From positions 118,632,246 to 118,696,245 of the forward strand of contig OU015523.1 in assembly GCA_907165065.1 (NCBI GenBank): a stretch of 64,000 nucleotides of DNA, given 5' to 3'. The position numbers were made by a program, and so were the translations under genes. This document shows, piece by piece, positions 36,901-50,784 of the stretch. The notes beneath the pieces are model-generated. The model was not told where the DNA came from. It was given only the letters and a program-made list of their open reading frames with translations, and made no database searches. This DNA comes from Caprimulgus europaeus (taxonomy: Eukaryota > Chordata > Aves > Caprimulgiformes > Caprimulgidae). How positions within the stretch are numbered: position 1 is the first letter of the stretch; each line of letters begins with the position of its first letter.

Positions 36901-38967
36901 ATAACTAGTGCAAAAACACTCTCTCTAATCCTATTATTATAATCCATTCATGAAATGGATAAAATGAACTCAGTCTACTGATGCTTGTGTAGCATTCAGC
37001 GATCACTTGGTGCCCAGGGGTCTTCTAAGAGATCTTTCTCATCCCTTATCTGGTACTTACTGCGAGGCTCAGAAGCAAGAGATTACCTTATTGTCTGGCA
37101 AACTCAGTCATTAAAGCAACAGTCCTCAAAAGCACTCCTTTCATTCCCATCCCAAAATTAATGGATAAAAACCACCAGCTGTATAAGCTCACATACTTTT
37201 GGTCAATCTAACAAGTAACCTTACCAGAGGAGCATAATTAGCTTGGAGATTTCCAGAGCTGTTGCTTCATCCCAACATATCTCAACTGAAATATCCCTAC
37301 TACTGCTGTCAAATAGATGCAAACCCACTTGTTTTGGTTGCTCCTTTTTAAAGTTTCTGCCTGTGTTGGTCAGTTCAACCTACTGCAATTCTGTAGCAGT
37401 CCTACTCCTGTACCACAAAAAAAAGGAGGTTGAGTAATGGGCTCAAGACTACACCTTCACTGTCCTCACTGCTAGATGTTAGTTGAAGCCTCACCCTGGC
37501 TGGTTTAGGTCATTCCAGCTGGTTTCAATTAATCAGAGTTATCAGTGATGAGAACTTCACTTCACTGGAGCCACCCTGGAATTTGAAAGTGCTGAATGTG
37601 GATCACAGTCTGACTGATTTTGTGATAGTGGTTTTAAGGGTTATTTTACACTATTTTCACCAGTCATTTAGACAGGAAATTATAAAGATAAGAGATTCCA
37701 TGATTAAACCTAACCTTTATTGAAAAGTACTTAAACACATGTTCAGTAAAATGTGTTCTGTTCTCAGATATTACTCAGTTGTACTATCTATAGCAAAAAA
37801 TTATTTGATATGCATGAGCTCCTCTTTCACAGGAGCATCTTCTGATAAAGTAAAACTAATCATCAAGCACAAATAGATAGGTTTGTAGGATTTTTTTCCC
37901 CTCCTGAAAATGTAAACAAATAAAGGCCTTTTTTTCCAGGGAACTTTTTCTAATAGCCGACATGAGCTTCTTTTGCATAATGTAGGCTTGCATATCCTGC
38001 AAGACTTCAGCAATACTGCTCTTCAACTGAAGCCAATTCCATATATTATGCACTTTCTCTTGTGGGTTGTTCACATTAAATGACCTTAATTTTTAATGGG
38101 GTTTTTTGTGTAACATTTTGGAGATCATCTTTCTAATGCTCAACTTTTATCTGTTCCAGGTGTTCTTCCCAAAATTGGTAATAAGGGTTAAACACATGCC
38201 ACTGCCAAATGTAGTGATTTTCCAGTGTCTTACCTTGAATCTGCTCTGGCAGCCTCTGTGTGTGTCTCCTCTGAGACCAGACTGGTTATTAAATTCCAGT
38301 TATTAGGAAACAAATTTAGGCTTGGGACAATTTTTTTTCTACTAAACCTCTGTCAAGTGCATGAGAGACTCTGTCTACAAGCAGCAGCTCTCTTCCAGGT
38401 TTATATTCATTTTATGAATCATGTGTTTTAACAAAGAAAAAAAAAAATCTGTGTAAAAGTGGGTATTTCCCAAGCTGTTTTGGCAATTGGTGGTCAATAT
38501 TAGCTTAGATTGATTTCCCAAGAATAGAGGCATGTGATATTTGCACCCACAATCTGAAGTCTTTTTCTGTATTACAGCAAACTGTTCAGTCTTTATCACC
38601 TGTAATGTCAAAGGTATTTCCAAGCTTCACAGGGTGGAATAAGAGGACTGAAAAAAACCCTTAGTATTTCACTTATGAAAATAATAAATAAAATAAGATC
38701 CTCTAATTCTCTCAGCTTCCCAAACTCTATAGTAAGATTAAAACATTAATGTCCCTGTGTTGTTCTCCCCTCAAAGAAATCGTGTGTTGAGGATACAGGT
38801 GTCAACACAGACCAATGTTATGATCTACCTGTACCCTCAAAAAGTACCAGAACTTAGTTCAGCTTTGATCTAGCAGCTCACCTTTTTCTACAGAGCTCCT
38901 GCTCAAGGCTTTCTAACCTTCCTAGGTCCTACTGCTTGTGAAGATATCACAGATGTGCTCAGTGTCT
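33931..38967. other. Unique non-coding DNA with a TA microsatellite
   Basis: No gene or mobile element recognised over about 5 kb. It includes a TA tract at 34064-34111 and A runs (34869-34880, 36396-36408, 36430-36440). The interval 35720-36180 is less AT-skewed and more complex than its surroundings and is noted as a possible conserved non-coding element. Confidence 0.5.
34064..34111. repeat. Interrupted TA microsatellite
   Basis: About twelve AT units, a short AAATATACACG interruption, then another six TA units. It is probably polymorphic in length. The open frame crossing it (33948-34130) has a tyrosine/isoleucine repeat and is spurious. Confidence 0.9.
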
Positions 38968-38992
38968 CAAAATGTTTCAGTGAAACATTTTG
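38968..38992. repeat. Perfect 12-bp inverted repeat with 1-base centre
   Basis: Arms CAAAATGTTTCA and TGAAACATTTTG flank a single G, giving a 25-base palindrome able to form a hairpin or cruciform. A related CACTGAAACATT motif lies about 140 bases downstream (39124-39135). No transposon body is evident. Confidence 0.85.
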
Positions 38993-41900
38993 GTTGTTCA
39001 GCATAACTGAAATGGCAATATAAGGAAAAAGCATCTTCCAGGGATGGAAAAAGCATAAATGTACTGTTTCTCTAAGGTATCTGCTGATGCATCAAGCTCA
39101 TTGAAACACCTGGCATAAAATTTCACTGAAACATTATTCCCTTCTTCTTTTTTTTTTTTCTTTTTTTTTCTTACCAAAACTAATAACTGTGCTTGTTCTG
39201 ATGATCCTTAGGATAAAGGGCATCTACTCAAATGCATGAATTGGAGATTGGTTGGTCTCCATCATCTCTTCTGATGCCTCTGGAGACTTTAACCATGTTC
39301 ATCAGCTGAGATGAGGACGTTTATGCTATTTTAGTACCAGAGAGACCTGTCTGACCTTCAGCTGCCACCGGAGAAAGGCATGGGTTTCCCATAGGTGTGG
39401 TGACATATTTACCACAGACACATTGGGGATTTCTCAGATACCCTATGACATTTAAAATGTTGCCAAATGTCTGTGTTTTGGCATATTTATTACTCCTGGT
39501 GAATATTTTTCCAGCCTCTATTCTGATTCCTTCATTTTTAGCAATGCAGCCTCTTGAGGAGGAAAAGGAGCTCCCACATTTTCCACTAGTAAAAGAACAA
39601 TGTTTTCCTTAGTACCACTACAAGATGAGTGTCTTCCAATGTGCTGATCATCCATCCAGTTAGTTCAATACTTCTTTAATGTGGGGTCTCCACAGTAAAC
39701 TCTGCTCTTCAGTTCTCCTTTTTTAACTTTTGCACACCGATGTGGCTGTGCTTCTTTAATGGCAATAGGTGCAGCATTTAAATTTTTATTATAAATAGTA
39801 AATTTACTATCCAGTATTCAAGCCTATACTTTTCTAACAATGAAAACCACTGTTTCTGGCAACATAATGGTGTGTGTCCAACTTCATAAATGTCCCATTT
39901 GCTTCCAGTTCAGTAGTGTATTTATCTCCTAATGAACTGCTGCTCATTGCTCCTATGAGGATTAATCTAAGCAAAACACATCGTTGGCTCTTGCCAGCTT
40001 TTACAAAGCAATATAATCCATCCTCCTTCTCACATCTTTCCTTTTGTGACATCCAGTGGGTTGGCTTCTGTCAACTGTGTTTCTGGAACTCCACGTTTTT
40101 GCTGCAGTCACAGTGGTGATGCCATACACTTAGCCCTTTTCTCCTACAGTGTTGAGGTTCTCAATCAGGATATAACTGTCCATCCATCACCCTGAGTCTG
40201 GACTTGGTACCTTCCTTTGTTTCTCAAATTTTTACATCTTTCCTTTTGTGAATCTTAGTGATGTTCCTGAGTTTTGTTTACCCTCCCTCACAAGAGCTGT
40301 GTTGGGGTGTGACTTGGGCATGCTCAATCCCTCCTCCACTGTTTTCTGCTACAGGACAGCTAAGCAGACTTGACATGCTCTTGGAAGAGCTCCAGATGAA
40401 TGACTGGGAGAAAACAAACACAGGGTGTATATAATACAGAATATAGAGTCAGCACACGTTGATGGCACACACCAAGGATTGGCCGTGTGGGGTGCGCAGG
40501 AGACTAGGCTTACATCTCAATGCACATGTAAACAACATGATCTGTTATTGGAGACTCAACCCTCCTAGCAATGCCAAATGGCTCTTTACTCACAGATTTT
40601 CCTCAACTTTTTGTATCTCTGATTAAACCACTATTGATATTTCATGCTTATGCAGTAGACAGCCTTCCTCATCCTTCTTTATTTCAGTTTTATAGTTTTT
40701 TCGGCTGAGGTAACAAAAAATATCAAACATACCAAGGATTTCAAAACAGCAATTGTAATAAAAGAAGCTGCCCTTTGCTGGCATTCGTTGCTTGTAAAAC
40801 CAGAGTGGTGTTGTTTTCATTGTCCTCCACCTTCCTGGAAAATTTCAGCCCTGGTAAGGCTGACTTTGAAGTGTTTCACTCTCCTCTTCTGTGTATTCCC
40901 TCTGTTCCTTTTAACTCCTTCTATGGATCATGCTCAGCAATCCCTTAGTTCTGACAGCAGTTACAAGAGGTCTCCTTTGGATTATGCCAGCTTTCAGCTA
41001 GCTTGGAATAACGAAAAAAATCTGATGTCACCTCCCATGACCCAGAGACTGTGTCTTACTGACATGATCACAAAAGCATTCACTAGTTATCTCAGAGGAC
41101 TGACCTAAAAGAGGTCTGTCAGGAGGCTTGTTTCAAATATTTTCTACCTGATTTTAAAGTTTAAATTCAAACCTGTCGTTCTAACAAAATACAGCAAATT
41201 TTACTACAAATAAAAGAAAAGTAATTACTATGAAAGATGAGGATTAAAACTATGCTGTATTTTTGAGTGCCTTCAGATGCATAAATATATATTTTAGCTT
41301 TTGTGCCATATCCAAATAAATAAAATATATCAATTCAGAAATATGTTGGCAGGAAATATTTATGCTGTTTAATTTTAGCAGGATGTCTAAGTATTAGACA
41401 TTGACCTCATGACTCACAGGGAAAAAATGTGTATTTAAAGAACAGAAATAATTGCTCTACCTCAGTATGTCCAGCTTTCCTTAAAGGAGAGTCATTGTTT
41501 CGAGACATTCCCAAATTTAATTTTTCTAACATTTAATCCCCCAAATGAAAACAGAAAATAATTTTTACGAAGTTTCTTTCTTAATATCTCTCAATTCTCT
41601 TTAGATGAATTCTTAGTGAGTTAATACTTATATCTAATTTATATACTCACAGCTCTTAAATACAGCAAACTCTTACTTCTGTCCTTAGGTTTAAATCTTT
41701 GGGGTTTTAGAAGCCTTCAAATCTTTGTATTAGTCTGTGAGCCTTCTCTGAATATATTTATACTTATATTATGCTTATATTATGCATATATGTTATCTCC
41801 TTTGACTTTATACGACAGCTCAGCAAGAATATGGTCATATTCAGTAGATGCAGAGATGTGTATTTATTTATATAGGAAAAATTACACACCTTCAGTTCCT

Positions 41901-44831
41901 CCTCTAAAGTATTAATCCTCTTTCTGAGCCACTACTCTGAAGAATTATGTCACTGAAAATAGAGTTACAGGGCAACCACAGAAACAAAAAAGTAAGCTGT
42001 AGTTTGGAAAAGTACTTTACATAATACTTGTAAAGCTCACTACCACGAACATGCCATTCACTGAATCTCATGACAGTAATAAAAATGAATAGTACCTTTT
42101 AATGCCTTCACCATCTAGACACATTTCACAAGAGTATGATACCTGGAGTTTTTTCACAAATCTTTCCTTTATTCACTCTGCCTGCACAAAATAGCTCAAA
42201 TTTCTTAAAGCTGTCAGTCTCTCCCCATATCAGCACTGAACACCTCCCTCATCCTGATCATCAGTCCCCTTGCTCTGCTAAGACCTTCATTTATAAGAGT
42301 GATGGTCAATATGTGTATTTTGGAAAAATTGAACATGGGTGAGGTGGAGGATGGAGATGAAGAGATAAGAGAGTGTCTCATGGGAATGCCTGCTGGAAAT
42401 GTTGTTCCTTAAGGTGATATAGGAGGACTGGAGACAATTCTGCTATGTCACCAGATCACTGCATCCTCCATAATTGTTGATGGATAGCAAAATGATGCCT
42501 AACACTTAAAAAACCCCAACTTTATGGGTGAAATTAGCTCTGCAGTATTAAGTGCTAGCATCAAAATGTAATGTGCAATCAAACATTTGATACTAGTGAG
42601 CCCACTAGAAACAAATGGATGCCAATTTCATCTTACTAGCTCTTGAGATTCATGACTGCAGGGCATCTGTCACAATCATAGCTAAATTTGAAAAATGATA
42701 GATTGGATTTATGACAAGATATGGATTGTTCAGGCATTATGTTTTAGCATGAATACTTATCAGACTGAACAGAAATTCAAAATCTCCTCTATATTGCAAC
42801 ACTTGGCTAGAGAAATAGCAAAAATAAATCAGTTTTAAAGATGAGATTTCTGGTCTGATTAACATTTTCCTGATCAGCAAGTCCTACATCACTCTGACCA
42901 TGATAATGAATGATCCTATTTTACACAAACATACACACACATCCACTGCACCCAGGAGACAGAGCTAAGGTTGCTATGGGAACTTTACCTCCAGATTTTT
43001 TGGTTTTATATAATTAAAATAACACAAGTCTAATGTTTCACTAATTTAGTTTTACCTTGTAATTAATTGTGTTCATGTTTTCTTTAGGCAGTAACTCAGT
43101 TTATCTGATGGGTACAGCCCAATGCAATAACTTTGTTCAATGTTTCCAACACGGTTTTCTGAGCAGGTGGTATTTTAAACAGAAGTCATTGTGTAGGAAT
43201 GACTACAGTATAGTATAGAAATAGCTGCGTCAGTGTTAAACCAGGTGGCTCAGCTGCTGGTAAGGCAACCTCCACAGCAGCAGTGAACCTAGCACAAACT
43301 GTGCAATTGCACTGTGGGCTGTGCCAGCTTCTGGCATAGGCTGACACTGAGGGATGGGAAGAAACAGAACACTTCTGGGACCTGATACCTCCTCTCCACC
43401 AGCAGCCATTGCCCCACATGCATTTAATACACCATGAGGAGCACCAGTAGTCCACAGCCTTTCTCATCAGGATTCCCTACCACTCACTTTTTCTTGATTC
43501 TTCCCTTTTGTTCTATGCTCTTTCAAGCCAAGTCCCAACTTTGTCTGGATGTTCAGAAAGCTTCAGTTAGCTTTGAGTGAAGGAATACACTCGGGCTCCT
43601 CACTCCAAACTTAGGCTCTGGGTAACAGGTGGCCTACAAACTTCATTGATGTTAGAGACTGAAAGTATGCAGCAAATAGTCTTCCTCAACAAGTCTCCCC
43701 TGCAGATGAGGCCTTTTTTGTCTTACAGAAGCTGCATGAAGATACCAGAAAAGAAGAATGGTGATTGGAGTAATCTGTCTTTTCAGTAAAGGGAAAATTA
43801 TACTCTTGTGCTGTCAGTGTCTAGAGCAAGACATCATTTTTTAAAAAGCATCAGCCTTTCCTCCATGTTTGAACGTGTTGCTTCCTCCAGAGGCTCGGAC
43901 CTTGCCATAGGTTGTATGCAAAACAGAGGATACTAGCACTGTGCAAGGTTTATTGATCTAATTGCAGTAAAAGAACATTAGCTTCATAGCCTGCAGTTGA
44001 TATACATGTACTGATACTGCTGGCAGTGCTGCAGACATGGAAAATGTGTTTTCTGAAGAGCCAGCTGGTGTATTTAAGGGAAAAGGAACTGAGAAAAACC
44101 AATTCCTTGACAATTCTCTTGAAATGAGATCTTACCATATAGGTCTATATTGAGGAAGGAGTTTAGTTAAAATATTCAGTATAAATCTCTTCCCTAAAGG
44201 AATAGCACTTAATATATGTTAAAATATAATTGTATAATTGGAACTCAAGTGTTTGGGTTATGTAAAAGGTGCTGTAGGCGTATCAGCTTAGACAGAGGTA
44301 ATTAGATCTTGTATATTAACATTTTTCCCTTAAAGGGATAATCAGCAATATTTTTAGTAGTGGAGATGCTTAAGTCTAGGAACTTGGGAGAAGAAAGATG
44401 CTATTTGGACCTCCTCACTTAGCTGTGTGTTTGCTTTGTTCATACCTCTGTCACTGACTGGACTCTAAGAATATTTTTGAAGTAGCTTGCCTGCTTAATG
44501 CAACCCCAGCTGGGTGCTCACACAATGGCAACACTGCTACTACTTTTAGTGAAATCAGCATAAACCTGAATTGCCTGCAACCATCAATCATGGTGCTGAA
44601 AATAGGACTAGATAGTAGCACTAAATAATACAATACCTGGCATGTATATATAGTAACAAGTCATATGCTAAGGCCACAAAAAAAGTCTGTGGCAGGGCCA
44701 AGAATAGAAGAAATCAGAGCTTTAATCTCTCCTTGAGGCAAGGGTTAACATTTTATACAGAACAGCCATGCATCACTGCTTAGCTCAATCAGTTTGAAAG
44801 ATACAATAAAAACAAATATGATTTTACTCAC
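38993..44831. other. Unique non-coding DNA with a pyrimidine tract
   Basis: No supported gene, RNA or mobile element. A T/C tract lies at 39141-39172. Open frames such as 40788-41108 (plus, 106 codons) and 43186-43467 (minus, 93 codons) show no recognisable domain or splice context. Confidence 0.5.
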
Positions 44832-45039
44832 AGTAAGTCAAATGACAATCAATGGCTCTACAGCTCTTGAGTATCCAATTGAAGCCCTTGAAAAATCAAG
44901 TGGATGTACAGAAGGATAGGTTTCTACTCCATCATAGGATGAAGATAGGAGAATGTCATTGACTTCTTGGATTTTCAAATACATTGCAAAGCTTTCTAGA
45001 GAGAGGACACGTTTGTTTTCAAAACGGTACACTGTATCT
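44832..45039 (-). other. Candidate 208-bp exon flanked by splice-like sites
   Basis: Read on the minus strand, a 3' splice-like site (CCATTCCACTTTCTAG, with a TTTTAAT branch-point-like motif 20-30 bases before) precedes a 208-base interval that ends at a consensus-like donor GTGAGTAAAA. One frame is open for 66 codons with a composition like real protein (for example RDTVYRFENKRVLSLESF near its start and SYDGVETYPSVHPLD later), but TGA occurs six bases before the donor. I recognise no family. If real it would be an exon holding the stop codon, or a degenerate exon. Chance is quite possible. Confidence 0.2.
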
Positions 45040-46986
45040 CTAGAAAGTGGAATGGTAGAGCACAAATTAAAACTGTTATAGATTTTTTTTTCTCTTTTTT
45101 AAAGATAAAAGAAGGGATGTGCAGTTTCTCAAGCCAGGAAAAAAAAAAAAAAAACAAAAACCAAAGCCAAACAAAACACTCACATACAAAGGCTACACCA
45201 GGTATTTTCTAGTTTTGTTACTGTTATCCATGCTTGTCTTTTCAAATACAAGAAAAAAATCCTAGGGAAGAAATTCCAGGATGAAAACCCAGACCTTAAG
45301 CTCGTCATTAAGAAATTTGTACCAGACTTTGGAATTCAATGAAAATCTCAACTGAAATCAAGAGAAGATTAATATAAACTAGAAATATTTCTCCAATTTC
45401 TTATTTCTCCCTCCATGCCATGCCCACTGAAGACCCCTCTATCTCTATTCTACTCAGGAAGGCTTTTTGAGGAGTTTGAGAACAGTACAGATATCTTGTT
45501 TCTAGGTAAGTCAAAGCCTCTCTTGGTAAATGAAGGGGAAAAAAAAACCCTACTTGTTGGCTTTTTAAAGTCTCAAAAGATCAGGACTTGTGAACTGATG
45601 AAGCTGGGCAGCCTAAACAGTGCTCCCTCTTCAATGCTCACCTGGACTGACATGAGAGGCAAGAAGAAACAAGGAACAGCCATCAAGACCCACAGGACAA
45701 GCTTTCCTGTCTTCCTTTAGTTTGACCCACAACATGTATGTGACTAAGAGATGGACAGCCCTTTTCCAGAAGCATTCCCTGCACAAATATCAAGCACAGC
45801 AATTGAATTTTGCCCTCGTGTTAGTGACTGGAAGTTCTCAATACACTTCATAAAGAATTTTTTAAGAGGCAGATATTCAGACCAAAAAAAAATACAGCAA
45901 CAATTATGGAGCACCTTAAAACATTCAAAGCATTTCTCACTTGTCACTTTTTCAAGGTGCATTTGTTCTAAAATGTGCTTTCTTTTGTGGGATTGCACCT
46001 GAAAATGATCTTTGCAGACAGGAGCTGAGCACAACAGTGCATTTGAGAGTGGGGAATAGTAGCAAGTCACCATGTCCCTAAGCAGTCTGCACTCTTCTTA
46101 CGGGTCAAGCAGGAGCTCAGAAGCACACTGCTAAATGGTTGCTTGTATCAACTCTGCAGGCAAGGCCAATAGGTTATCTTCAGCCAAAGAAGTGATGAAA
46201 ACAGCTGTAGTTGATAGCAAACGCAGCCAGAAGGCCATCATCACCCAAAGACTGGTTGTTTCCAATCGTAAAGATGTCAAGTCCTCAGGTGTTTCTGCAC
46301 ACATCTATGGCATTTAATGTTTAGTGACAACACATGGAAAAAATAAAAATACAGTGCTTTGCTCTTCCTTTGGGATCTCACCCGCTAACTGGTCCGTATG
46401 ATAGATGCCTACAAAGTCTTTCTCTTTTGGGAATGGCCCTGTAACTTGACACATCATTATATTGGCATGTGTCAGATTTTGAATTCTTTTACTGGTGCAC
46501 TGTAGGCTCAAGAACTTTATTAAGGGGAGAAATTAACTTCCTTTTCAAAGCTTCATGCACAGAAAATATAATTTGCAGAGTTCAAAAATTATTAATCTCT
46601 TTCTGTTTTTCAGTACCTTCTCTTTTGTCCTGCTACAGCTTCATTATTTTGTTATTCTTTGCAGTACATGCTAGCCTTTTTGGATGAAAAGAAACTATAC
46701 CATATTAGTCACACCAGGAAAATGAAATCTGGCTTGCAGTTGGTGAATGAAGATTATCAGAACTTCTATTCACATGCATAAAATAACAATATAATAGCTA
46801 AGGAATGCTGTGTTTACTCTAATCACTTTTGTATGCCTTGACTCGTACTCAAAAAAGCCATCTAATGCATAAGTATATTAGTCCTCTTTGGTAAGTTATA
46901 TGCCAAAAATTGTTGGCCCTAAATCCAACTAAAATCCAACAGAAATCAATGGTCCACAGGTATTATTGTACTTTATATTCATTTTG
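45040..46986. other. Unique non-coding DNA
   Basis: No recognised mobile element or gene. Includes an A run at 45139-45154 and a T-rich run at 45086-45102. Open frames of 60-110 codons on both strands at 45415-46317 overlap each other and are unrecognised. Confidence 0.5.
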
Positions 46987-47297
46987 TAGAATCATAGAAT
47001 GGTTTGGGTTGGAAGGGATCTTAAAGATCATGTAGTTCCAACCCCCCTGCCATCAGCAGGGACACCTTCCACTAGACCAGGTTGCTCAAAGCCTCATCCA
47101 ACCCAGCCTTGAACACTTCCAGGGAAGGGGCATCCACAACTTCCTTGGGCAACCTGTGTCAGTGTCTCACCACTCTCATAGTGAAGAATTTCTTCCTAAT
47201 ATTTCATCTAAATCTACCTTAATCCAGTTTAAAGCCATTACTCCTTGTCCTATCACTCCCTGCCTTTGTAAAAAGTCTTTCCCCAGCTCTCTGGAGC
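46987..47297 (-). mobile_element. CR1: CR1 LINE 3' fragment, antisense, little diverged
   Basis: The left edge TAGAATCATAGAATGG is followed by TTTGGGTTGGAAGGGATCTT, the CCCCCCTGCCATCAGCAGGG block, AGACCAGGTTGCTCAAAGCC and CCAGTTTAAAGCCATTACTC. This is the CR1 3' untranslated region and the last coding bases in reverse, truncated near AAAAAGTCTTTCCCCAGC. It belongs to the same subfamily as the copy at 13849-14478. Confidence 0.96.
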
Positions 47298-48759
47298 ATT
47301 TGTCTAGATAATCTAAGCATGCTGGGGCCTCACATTCTTTAAAATCCAAATTTCGTTAAGTACAAACTCTAAGGTCTGAGAAAGTTTTACATATAAGCAT
47401 CTAAATAAAAAGCCCTAACACTAATTTCTGAAGTTAAGCTACACCAAAGGAGCAACATCTTATTAAGAGCCATGCCTTGATCTTTACACCAGTCTTTTAT
47501 GTGGTTTGGACAAATCTAGAATTACTAATAGAAAGGTATTTCACCATGATATGTTTTATCAGTCTTACTTTGGTCTCTGTGTCAGCTTCTTACCATCTAA
47601 CTAGGTGAATAAATTACGTAGGAAATTCAAAGTGGAATCTGTTCCCCTTCTCTTTCTTCAGTTACTTTAATGTTAGTTGCTCTTAAGTCATGGAGTTAAA
47701 ACCTTCTAAAGAAGGTTTAAATACCCCGGCAAGATTTAACTTATTAGAGTTTTTGAAAACAAACTGTGATATTATTTACTGCACCATTCAAAGTCCTGTT
47801 TGACTTCTCACTCTTGCATAAGAAATTTCAGGGACATGTCAATGTGCATTTTCTATATAAGTCACATAGACCTCTATCTCAAACATTTTTGACACTTTCA
47901 AATGCAGCTTTACAGCCCTAAACAGACATGCCACTTCTCCCACCCACCCACCATCTCATCCAAGGCCTACAGTCACCAAATTTTGAGAATTTAAGAGTGG
48001 GTGTATTGCTAATGTATCAGGTAAGCACAGAGTTTAGTGACCTGTTTGTGCATGTGTACACATATGTGAGAGGGTATGTCATTTATCACTGTCTGCCATT
48101 TACTCTAGAAATGTGCTTTTACCTTCATTCTCCTTCTCAACCACATCCACTGACCTGGGGTCAAACTGTGAATTTTAAGGGAGAGCAAGCGACAGCAAAG
48201 AAAGCACATATGCATATTTGAGAAGTAAAGCAAAGCAGAGTAGGAGATAAGACATAGGGCTAAATAAAGGAAGGACTGGAGGAAGAGATGTACTACAACA
48301 GTCAGACCCTTAGAAGATGCTGAATTGCCATCAAAAGCCAAGGGGGCTGGTACCTAAGTACTTTTGAGGGTCTTGACCTTAGAGTCTCACACACTCTACC
48401 TAAACTTTTTTTGCTCATAGATAAACTGAAGCACCAAAGGTGAAATCCCACACCCTCTAACAGTAGCGCCTACAATGCCAGCCCCTGGCAACACTCCCAA
48501 TTTTACCAAAAAGTGCATAAATCAACTGTCTTTACATCTTCTGTTAGGTCAATGAAAGAACAAGGAGTAATGGTCAGAACTTTTAACCTTTCCCCTATTT
48601 TAAAAACTGGATTGTGGTTCCAGAACTTCTTTCTCTTCTAGCTGAAGAGATATTTCACCAGGCACTGCTTAAAACCCAAACCATTTCTTCTGCAAAGTGA
48701 GGTGTACAGCTGCATGCTATTATCTCTCATTTCTCCTGTTTTCAGTGAAATTTTGATGA
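47298..48759. other. Unique non-coding DNA
   Basis: No gene or repeat recognised. Frames at 47928-48221 (plus) and 48105-48341 (minus) overlap and are unremarkable. Confidence 0.55.
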
Positions 48760-48808
48760 GGTGATATACAGAGGTCCTTTCCAATCAATATTTCCGTGAT
48801 TCTGTGGT
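48760..48808 (+). mobile_element. CR1: Very short CR1 3' tail
   Basis: GATATACAGAGGTCCTTTCC, AATCAATATTTCC and GTGATTCTGTGG correspond to the last 45-50 bases of a CR1 of the ATTCTGTG-tail type. It is an extreme 5' truncation. The short length limits certainty. Confidence 0.6.
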
Positions 48809-50784
48809 TACTTTGAGCACATTTTTATAATGTGAGCTGACCCTTTCCTATCTAGGCTCCTTTCTTTTGTGAATAAACTGAAGGCAGTAGAAGAAAAATC
48901 ATCACACTACAGGACAACTAATTATTTAATAACAGAAACTTTATTAACTCATAGAGCCCTATGCTATCCTGCCTGGTGAATACAAATAATCAAGAAATAG
49001 CTGGTGTCTGCACACAGAATGTGGATTAGTTTGAGAAGAGTTCTGTTTCTCTGGCTCAACACACTGAACATTTTTATTCCAATTACATGGGAAAGTAGTA
49101 GTTGCTAATGCACTGTGAAAAGGTGCTGCAATCTTGCACCAGCAAGAGATTTATACATCGGATTTGTACAGATTAAGCAATTGTAGACAGCAATTAAACC
49201 TCTGTTTTAGGAAGCCAGCTTCAGCACAAGATGTAACAGCCTGAGGTTTATCTCCCAGCTCTGTGAACAGGACGATGTTCCTTTGTCCCTACAGCTGTAC
49301 CTGACCTGAGGAAGGAAGTGTGAAGCTCAGGGGCCCTACAACAATAACAATTTTAACTCCTTCTTCATAACCAGATCTTGCAATCCTCTGAAGATTTGTG
49401 TCACAAAGTCTTGTTTCCCTCTGTCTCTGCCAGCTTCCAACATCTTTAAAGACTATGAACATCAAGACACGGGAAAGAAATGCCCTTAAAGCTGTAAAAT
49501 TAAAGAGTTGCACGCCTGGAACTCAAGTGGGGGTTGATGCATATAGTAAAGAGTGAAAAACACCAGGGCTTTGAGGGAGGAGGTGCAACAGGCTCATCCG
49601 TAATACGTACATACACACAAAATTAGATCCTCAAGCGCATTTTCTAGGTCATCTTCTTCTCCCTCCTCTGCTCTCTCCCTCCTCCCCTGAGTTTTCTTAA
49701 TTGTTCTGGGAGGGAATACACATTTCAAAATGTATCAGCAAACTGTCTTATGAAAACATATTGTGCTGGTTATTTTATATCCCAAACTACTGTGTGTGGA
49801 ATATTAGTCCTCAGTTAACTTTGCCAGTGCAAAAATGTTCTATGCTTTCTTATGCTGTCAAGTGTTTAGTTCCTACCCAGCTAATTTATTATCTTATTTA
49901 AGCCAAGGACCAGAAATGAAAGTGCAAACACTAACACAGGCAAGGGAATGTAATAAGTAGGAAAGGTATAAATTTTATTTATTTTATAGGTACAGTGCAA
50001 AACACTAACAGTACTGAAAAGACCTTCAGTGACAGCTCTGCAGATTGTTGTGTCCTGGATTTGATGGGAATCTATAGCGCTTTGCTTAATTTATTGTAGG
50101 CTGCAGAATCTGGGATTTAGTGTGCAGTTTAAGAGAGCCATATGGCCCTCTGAACTGTGCTGAATGTCCCTCCTGGCAACCAGCCAAACCAGAATTTCTG
50201 AACAGTCACAAAATGTGTGTGATGCAGTTACTGATCTGCCTCCTTGCAACAGGTTTATGTTCAACTACTTGCCTGCTTCCTGCTGCATGTATCATCCTAT
50301 GACTATTTTTGAACAATATTTGCAAAATAAAAACTCAAATAACCAGAGCCCTGTAAAGTGTTTCTCCCCTGCAGCAACTTTATATAATAAATTAGATTAT
50401 AGTAGCACTACTTGGACAGGTGGAGATAAGAGCCTGTCAGCACTTTCATTTCAAACCCCCTTTTCCAGGGACTTACAATTCAACCATAACTATTTGCTAT
50501 GGGCAAAAATTGGGATGTGAAATCTCAGACCTGGAGGGAGAACTTTAAAAAAAGATGAACAATAGTACTTCAAGGTATACTTGAAATAAATACTGTAGGG
50601 AGAGGGTTGGACAGCAAAAAGCGGAGGAGGAAAGGCTTTGATTTTCACTAATACCTTTCAATTTTCAATCATAACTTCCCGTATCTTAGCCTCACCATGG
50701 CTTTATATTGGTCCTCAAAACCAATGACGCATTGTACTTACACTGTTCATTTCATTTCAGTGCTGCATACATGCAATAATTATA
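48809..50784. other. Unique non-coding DNA
   Basis: About 2 kb with no recognised gene or mobile element. Short pyrimidine-rich patch at 49650-49690. Open frames are under 75 codons until 50164-50520 (118 codons, plus), which is unrecognised. Confidence 0.55.
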
